64,000 bases of DNA from Bacteroidales bacterium (GTDB taxonomy: Bacteria; Bacteroidota; Bacteroidia; Bacteroidales; UBA3824): contig JAEDDH010000006.1 of assembly GCA_016293845.1 (NCBI GenBank), positions 62,001 to 126,000 of the forward strand. The letters run 5' to 3'. This document shows, piece by piece, positions 59,771 to 64,000 of the stretch (positions are counted from its first letter, which is position 1; each line of letters begins with the position of its first letter). Below the pieces are notes generated by a model. The model was given only the letters and a program-made list of their open reading frames with translations. It made no database searches and had not been told where the DNA came from. The translations under genes were made by a program, and so were the position numbers.

Positions 59771-60660
59771 GACTTAGGGATACTGTCTAGATTCCGCCAC
59801 TCTCCTACCGCCATTCTATCTTTGCCAAACAAATCTTTTTTTAGCGAAACATTTGTAAAGCCGTATTTTTCAAGCATTTGAATGGTTTCGTTACCAAAAC
59901 GCTCGTTGATTTCAAAATAGATTTTTCCGCCAGAGGTGAGATGCGAGGTGGCAAATTCTGAAATCTTTTTGTAAAACAAAAGTGGGTCGCTATCGGGAAC
60001 AAAAAGTGCTGTATGCGGTTCGTAATCAATAACATTGTGAGCCATCAGCGGTTTTTCGCTATCGGTAACGTAGGGAGGATTTGAGATTATCACATCAAAT
60101 TCTAAATTGTTTAGAATTTCGCTTTGATTATAATTAAGAATATCGGCATAGAAAATTTCTAAATTTTGTACAGAATATTTTTGTGCGTTTTTTTTGGCTG
60201 TGGTTAATGCCTTATCCGAAATATCACACGCAAAAAATTTATTTTCAGGATATTGCAACGATAAATAGATTGGTATACATCCGCTACCTGTGCCAATATC
60301 AATAATTTTTAATCCCGATTCCTTTTGTTTAACATAATCAGAAATCATACCTACAAGTTCCTCAGTTTCAGGACGTGGTATCAGCACAGAACTCTCTGTA
60401 TAGAGTTCCAAATCCAAAAATTCGGCACGGTTGAAAATATATTCCAAAGGTTCTGATTTCTTAATTCTTGCCAAAACATTTTCTATGGTTTCAAATGTTG
60501 TATCCACCTCTTTATCAGGGTGAACAGTAACATCAGTAAATGGCAAATTCGTAAGATATTCAAACACTCGGTGCAAAACCGCCGATAATTCTGCCTTATC
60601 GCTGTATATTTCTATCAACGAGGACTTTAACCTATTATAAACATCAAAAACTTTCAACAT
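59767..60660 (-). CDS. prmC: Peptide chain release factor N5-glutamine methyltransferase
   Basis: A 297-residue SAM-dependent enzyme that methylates the Gln of the GGQ motif in release factors RF1/RF2. An N-terminal helical domain is followed by the linker EYIFNRAEFLDLELYTESSV, then LIPRPETEELVG (typical PrmC), SAM motif IIDIGTGSGCIPIYL and the catalytic NPPY in DVIISNPPYVTDSEK. Its start overlaps the HAD-hydrolase stop by 7 bases. It is cytoplasmic and housekeeping. Confidence 0.95.
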   Translation of the reverse strand: MLKVFDVYNRLKSSLIEIYSDKAELSAVLHRVFEYLTNLPFTDVTVHPDKEVDTTFETIENVLARIKKSEPLEYIFNRAEFLDLELYTESSVLIPRPETEELVGMISDYVKQKESGLKIIDIGTGSGCIPIYLSLQYPENKFFACDISDKALTTAKKNAQKYSVQNLEIFYADILNYNQSEILNNLEFDVIISNPPYVTDSEKPLMAHNVIDYEPHTALFVPDSDPLLFYKKISEFATSHLTSGGKIYFEINERFGNETIQMLEKYGFTNVSLKKDLFGKDRMAVGEWRNLDSIPKS

Positions 60661-61508
60661 TTTTCTATACGCTTTTGATTAACTTTTACAAGGCGTTTGA
60701 AATCGTTGTCGGCTTTGATTTTGTCGAGTATACGTTTCACTACCTTAAAGAGAGATTTGTCGGGATTATAGTTGGCGGGACAAGCAAAATGTACCCTTTG
60801 TTCGCGGATAAGTTTCTCAGCCACAGCCTTTTTGTCCTTGTCGCCAGGTTTGTAAACAGCAATACTATGCCCCCCGTGCTCTTTGATCATTTTCATACTC
60901 GGAATGTCAGTTTCGCCGTCGCCAAAATAAATCATATTTTGAAACGGCATAGGTCGCTCCTCTTCTGGGATATATTGATTTATTTTCCAACTATCTGATA
61001 TTTCGGTAATTCCTTTGTTTAATTTAAACAAAAACTGAGTCTTTGTGGTAAAATCCACCGCCACGGCAGGCCAATAGGCGTTTCCCTCGCTGTTGTAAAG
61101 AAACGAACAGGCATAAATATTGGCAAATTCGTGGGCTATGGGCGAACCTTCTATCATCTCCTTCAATCCCGAAGAATTGATGTAGTGATTGATTTTCAAG
61201 CCGATACTACTGCCATATTGGTTGATATTACGAAACCAATCTTTTACTCCGTCATATAGTTTAATCTTGCTGCCAAAACTGCGAAACGACTCTTTGGTGA
61301 GTTTAATTCCGTTTTTCTTGGCTTCGTCGATCATCAGATACATATAGCAAAGAATGCCGCTCGCATCGTTTTCAACAGACATTTGATTGTTTCGCCGCCA
61401 AAAATCGTCCTTGTCGGTGCCGATGGCGTTGATAAATCCAAACTCTTGCATATTTCCGGGCGAGAGCGTTCCGTCAAAATCATATATAAGGGCTACAGGG
61501 GTGTGCAT
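60654..61508 (-). CDS. HAD-superfamily hydrolase
   Basis: A 284-residue HAD-like phosphatase. Motif I is ALIYDFDGTLSPGNM with the nucleophile Asp, motif IV is MIYFGDGETDIPSMKMI, and KPGDKDKKAVAEKLI lies near the end. The cap contains RNINQYGSSIGLKINHYINS. Members resemble phosphoserine phosphatase-type enzymes, and this form is common in Bacteroidota and Clostridia. The substrate cannot be told. It is co-transcribed with prmC (7-base overlap) and separated by 12 bases from the GH9 gene end. Confidence 0.88.
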   Translation of the reverse strand: MHTPVALIYDFDGTLSPGNMQEFGFINAIGTDKDDFWRRNNQMSVENDASGILCYMYLMIDEAKKNGIKLTKESFRSFGSKIKLYDGVKDWFRNINQYGSSIGLKINHYINSSGLKEMIEGSPIAHEFANIYACSFLYNSEGNAYWPAVAVDFTTKTQFLFKLNKGITEISDSWKINQYIPEEERPMPFQNMIYFGDGETDIPSMKMIKEHGGHSIAVYKPGDKDKKAVAEKLIREQRVHFACPANYNPDKSLFKVVKRILDKIKADNDFKRLVKVNQKRIEKC

Positions 61509-61520
61509 AGTTATAAAATT

Positions 61521-64000
61521 TTATTGTTTTCCTAACCTTTCAGCAGCCAAAACCAAAAACATATAATGAGAAGAGCCTCCGCCGATTACGTATTCCACTT
61601 GCTGCCAGAGATATGGGAATTTCAAAAGTTCAGGAAAATCGGGACGTATCAAACCTGTGCCAGAAACCACGCCGCCGGGGATATACGACCAGTCGCTACG
61701 GTTGAGACCATAACCCACGGTAGCCGACTCCGCACCTACGCCAGAAGCAAACGATGCACGGTTTAAGCCCGGATGTGTGCCGAGTATAAAGTTGAGTGCG
61801 TCGAAAACAGGCTCTTTTCCAAACACTTGCGGATATTGCGATGCTAAGAAATAATGTTTGAATCCAAAACTCTGAATATCCCAACCCGCGCCCCAAATAT
61901 TGGGACGATAAGGCACTCCGTAAGGATTTTCGGTGGTCTGTTTTTTAAGATTTTCGGCGTAAGTGGGCAACGCATCGCGAAACGCCTTTGAAAACGCCTT
62001 GTATTTTTTTTCCTTCTGACCTGCGCAATATTGTTCAATTCTAGAAAGATACCAACCGCAATAGCCTATGTATCTGCCAATTGAATCGGTGAGAGCCACA
62101 ATATTGTCGAGATATTGTTTTTGATTTGTTGCTAAGAAAAGTTCAGCATCAGCCTGAATTTTGGCAAAAGCGGCAAAACCATTCGGGTTTTTGTTCTGAT
62201 TATAAACGGCTTGCGCAATTTCCAAACAGCGGTTTGCAAGAGTATCGTTGAACCCCTTCAAAGTGCGGTAAGAGGCTGCAAGACAAGCGGCTGTGGATAG
62301 TTCGCGCGAAGGATTGTTTTCGGTGTAAACGCGGCGGTCGTCGTTGTTGCCAGGAATATTGTCGGTCATAGCCGAAGCGTCGCCAAGCATAGCGTACTGA
62401 CGGAGCGAATTGCAGATAATGCCTCTGTAAAGACGTCCAAGGGCATTGTAACCTGCAACTATTGTAAGTGCGCCATTTTCAATCTGTTGAAGAATATCGT
62501 TTTTGCCGTCGGGCTGATGAATCTCCACCACGCGGTTTTTCCAGTCGATGGCAGTAACGTCTATTTCAGGCTTAAAGCATTCGTAAGCAAGCGAAATATT
62601 GTAACATTCGTTGGCCTGCGACTCCACACGGAGGTCGAAATCGCCTGCATCGTGCCATCCGCCCACGTTCACAAGTTTCGGAGTATTAGGCACTATGCCG
62701 GGGAAATCATCCACTTGGTCGTAACCGTCGAAAAGGTTGCCTTTTTCTGCCACAAGCGCATCGTCGAGGTGGCAGGCATCGTGCCAAACCTTATATTTTT
62801 CGTTAACCCTCACGTGGCACATCTGCACGGGCAAGAAATACTCTATAACAGGCTGCCACACACCACGTTCGTAAACATCGCTGTCGATTTTGAAAACCAC
62901 CGACTCGCTGTTTTTGTAAACAATCTTGTAAAGTCCGGGCTCTTTGATTGTAGAGAAATCAAAGGTCAAGTAATTATATCTCAGATATTTGCCCCACATA
63001 ACAGGATGTTGAGCGAAAACTGGCATTTCACCATCAGCAGTGATTTTCAAGAGTTTCGCCTCGGTGATAGAATTGTCGCGACGGTCGGTTTCGATAATAG
63101 CACGCTTGGGTTGGTTAGGCAGGTAGCCAATTTGCGAAGTCTGCACCACAGGGGCGTAGAGCCAGCCTTTTTCGGCGTTAGGAGTAATTTTCCAACGTAA
63201 CACCTCGCCTGTTTTTCCGGTAGGCAGCTCGCTGCGCAACACAAACCAGCCGTTGTTGTGATTCATACGTCCGTCGTAAAGTTTCAACGGTGCATCGCTC
63301 TCAATGGTGATTTTTTTGAGCGGGTCGTCGGGACAAACCACAAACCTCTTGCCCTCGGCGTAGGGTTTCGACACAATGTCGTCGGCAATGAGCGGCGAAT
63401 ATCCAGTGCCGAGAAATTTTTGCAAATTGACCGTTGAGCCATTTTTACCTTCAAAATCACCTTTATAATTTATAATAGGTGTAGAAAATTCCAAAGGTGC
63501 GTTGGGCTGTTGCGGGAAAATACCCGACTTAGAATCCATAATCCACGGATGTCCAAAGAGTTCGCCCGGGAAAAATTCAAGATTGAAACCTACCTTTCCT
63601 CCAAATTTTTGCGGAATTGGCTGATCGAGCGAAACGGTAACAATCACAGCATCGCCCTCGGGCTTGGTCTCCACCTTGTAATAAAACGCCAAATCGGGAT
63701 AAACCATCGGGTTGAAACCCTTCATGTGGCGGCTCGTGTCGGGGAAGCACATCGAAGCCGTGATAACATTGCCGCTCACCGTGCGGTCTACCTTTTTTGG
63801 AACACCCTGCCACTGACCGGGAGAAGGTTCTAAACGAATGTCGCCATTGGTAGCCAAACGCTTGCCATTCATTATGATACAAACGCCACCTTGGTGACCT
63901 TCGGGATAATAATCCTCAAAAACGGCAACATCCACGCCGTAATTGTTGAGGCATCCTGATTCTGAAATTTTAAACTCCTGAGCGTTGATACTCAGATAGT
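61521..64000 (-). CDS. Glycoside hydrolase family 9 (endoglucanase-like), 5' end beyond window
   Basis: At least 826 residues of an exported GH9 enzyme. The frame runs off the right edge; the visible start YLSINAQEFKISESGCLNNY looks like a signal-peptide end (cut after NAQ), so only the first 20 or so codons are missing. After an N-terminal beta-domain comes an Ig-like CelD_N region (VVQTSQIGYLPNQPKRAIIE), and then the catalytic (alpha/alpha)6 barrel with GGWHDAGDFDLRVESQ (catalytic Asp) and the late GYGLNRSDWSYIPGGVVSGT and WQQVEYVIGGGSSHY (acid Glu). It acts on beta-glucans or xyloglucan-type substrates. Confidence 0.9.
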   Translation of the reverse strand, partial: YLSINAQEFKISESGCLNNYGVDVAVFEDYYPEGHQGGVCIIMNGKRLATNGDIRLEPSPGQWQGVPKKVDRTVSGNVITASMCFPDTSRHMKGFNPMVYPDLAFYYKVETKPEGDAVIVTVSLDQPIPQKFGGKVGFNLEFFPGELFGHPWIMDSKSGIFPQQPNAPLEFSTPIINYKGDFEGKNGSTVNLQKFLGTGYSPLIADDIVSKPYAEGKRFVVCPDDPLKKITIESDAPLKLYDGRMNHNNGWFVLRSELPTGKTGEVLRWKITPNAEKGWLYAPVVQTSQIGYLPNQPKRAIIETDRRDNSITEAKLLKITADGEMPVFAQHPVMWGKYLRYNYLTFDFSTIKEPGLYKIVYKNSESVVFKIDSDVYERGVWQPVIEYFLPVQMCHVRVNEKYKVWHDACHLDDALVAEKGNLFDGYDQVDDFPGIVPNTPKLVNVGGWHDAGDFDLRVESQANECYNISLAYECFKPEIDVTAIDWKNRVVEIHQPDGKNDILQQIENGALTIVAGYNALGRLYRGIICNSLRQYAMLGDASAMTDNIPGNNDDRRVYTENNPSRELSTAACLAASYRTLKGFNDTLANRCLEIAQAVYNQNKNPNGFAAFAKIQADAELFLATNQKQYLDNIVALTDSIGRYIGYCGWYLSRIEQYCAGQKEKKYKAFSKAFRDALPTYAENLKKQTTENPYGVPYRPNIWGAGWDIQSFGFKHYFLASQYPQVFGKEPVFDALNFILGTHPGLNRASFASGVGAESATVGYGLNRSDWSYIPGGVVSGTGLIRPDFPELLKFPYLWQQVEYVIGGGSSHYMFLVLAAERLGKQ

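Overview
The window looks like chromosome from a member of the order Bacteroidales (phylum Bacteroidota). Pointers are the promoter pattern TTTG, about 19-20 bases, TANNTTTG in front of many genes, a fused SecDF, no clear Shine-Dalgarno sites, repeated ECF sigma/anti-sigma pairs, lipoproteins, and fucosidase, GH43 and GH9 enzymes typical of a gut or rumen polysaccharide degrader. No rRNA, tRNA, CRISPR array or transposase was seen. I do not try to name a genus.

Layout. 1-3.1 kb: the end of a capsule/exopolysaccharide export unit (Wza-like fragment, Wzc-like tyrosine kinase) with a formylglycine-enzyme-domain fragment at the left edge. At about 3130 the Wza-like gene and an OmpA-family gene are both cut and meet head to head. 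3.1-6.7 kb: envelope proteins. 6.7-13.9 kb: a reverse-strand run of recG, an arginine decarboxylase and two membrane-bound SpoIIE-type phosphatases. 14-31 kb: mostly housekeeping (MerR-type regulator, YjbQ, nitroreductase, transporters, TrmN6, LolD, SecDF, cyclotransferase, SixA, response regulator, aminopeptidase P). 30-34.7 kb: two ECF sigma/anti-sigma units around pepD.

34.7-53.3 kb is the unusual part. Two paralogous modules each have a reverse-strand AAA ATPase with a PD-(D/E)XK-like end, a divergent small HTH gene, and an exported protein. Six intact copies of one promoter-like motif, GTAAC-N15-G(T/A)CACTAAGG or close variants, occur within 12.3 kb, all with identical spacing; they stand before both HTH genes, both following exported-protein genes, an SH3/DUF3761 protein and an AT-rich exported protein. 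Two decayed copies were also found. The same region encodes two CHAT-type peptidases and two caspase-like (C14) peptidases, all four with a signal peptide or a membrane anchor, plus a membrane J-domain protein, a TerB-like membrane protein, a YoeB toxin/antitoxin pair and a structured RNA of about 230 nt with its own promoter, terminator and an alternative fold. My reading, which is inference, is an ECF-sigma-controlled envelope stress or cell-fate system built around exported CHAT and caspase-like proteases. The sigma factor at 34.1 kb, which lies in one operon with the first AAA ATPase, is the nearest candidate regulator.

53.3-64 kb: a GH95-SGNH-GH43 operon with its own promoter and terminator, an EamA transporter, prmC, a HAD hydrolase and a GH9 enzyme cut by the right edge.
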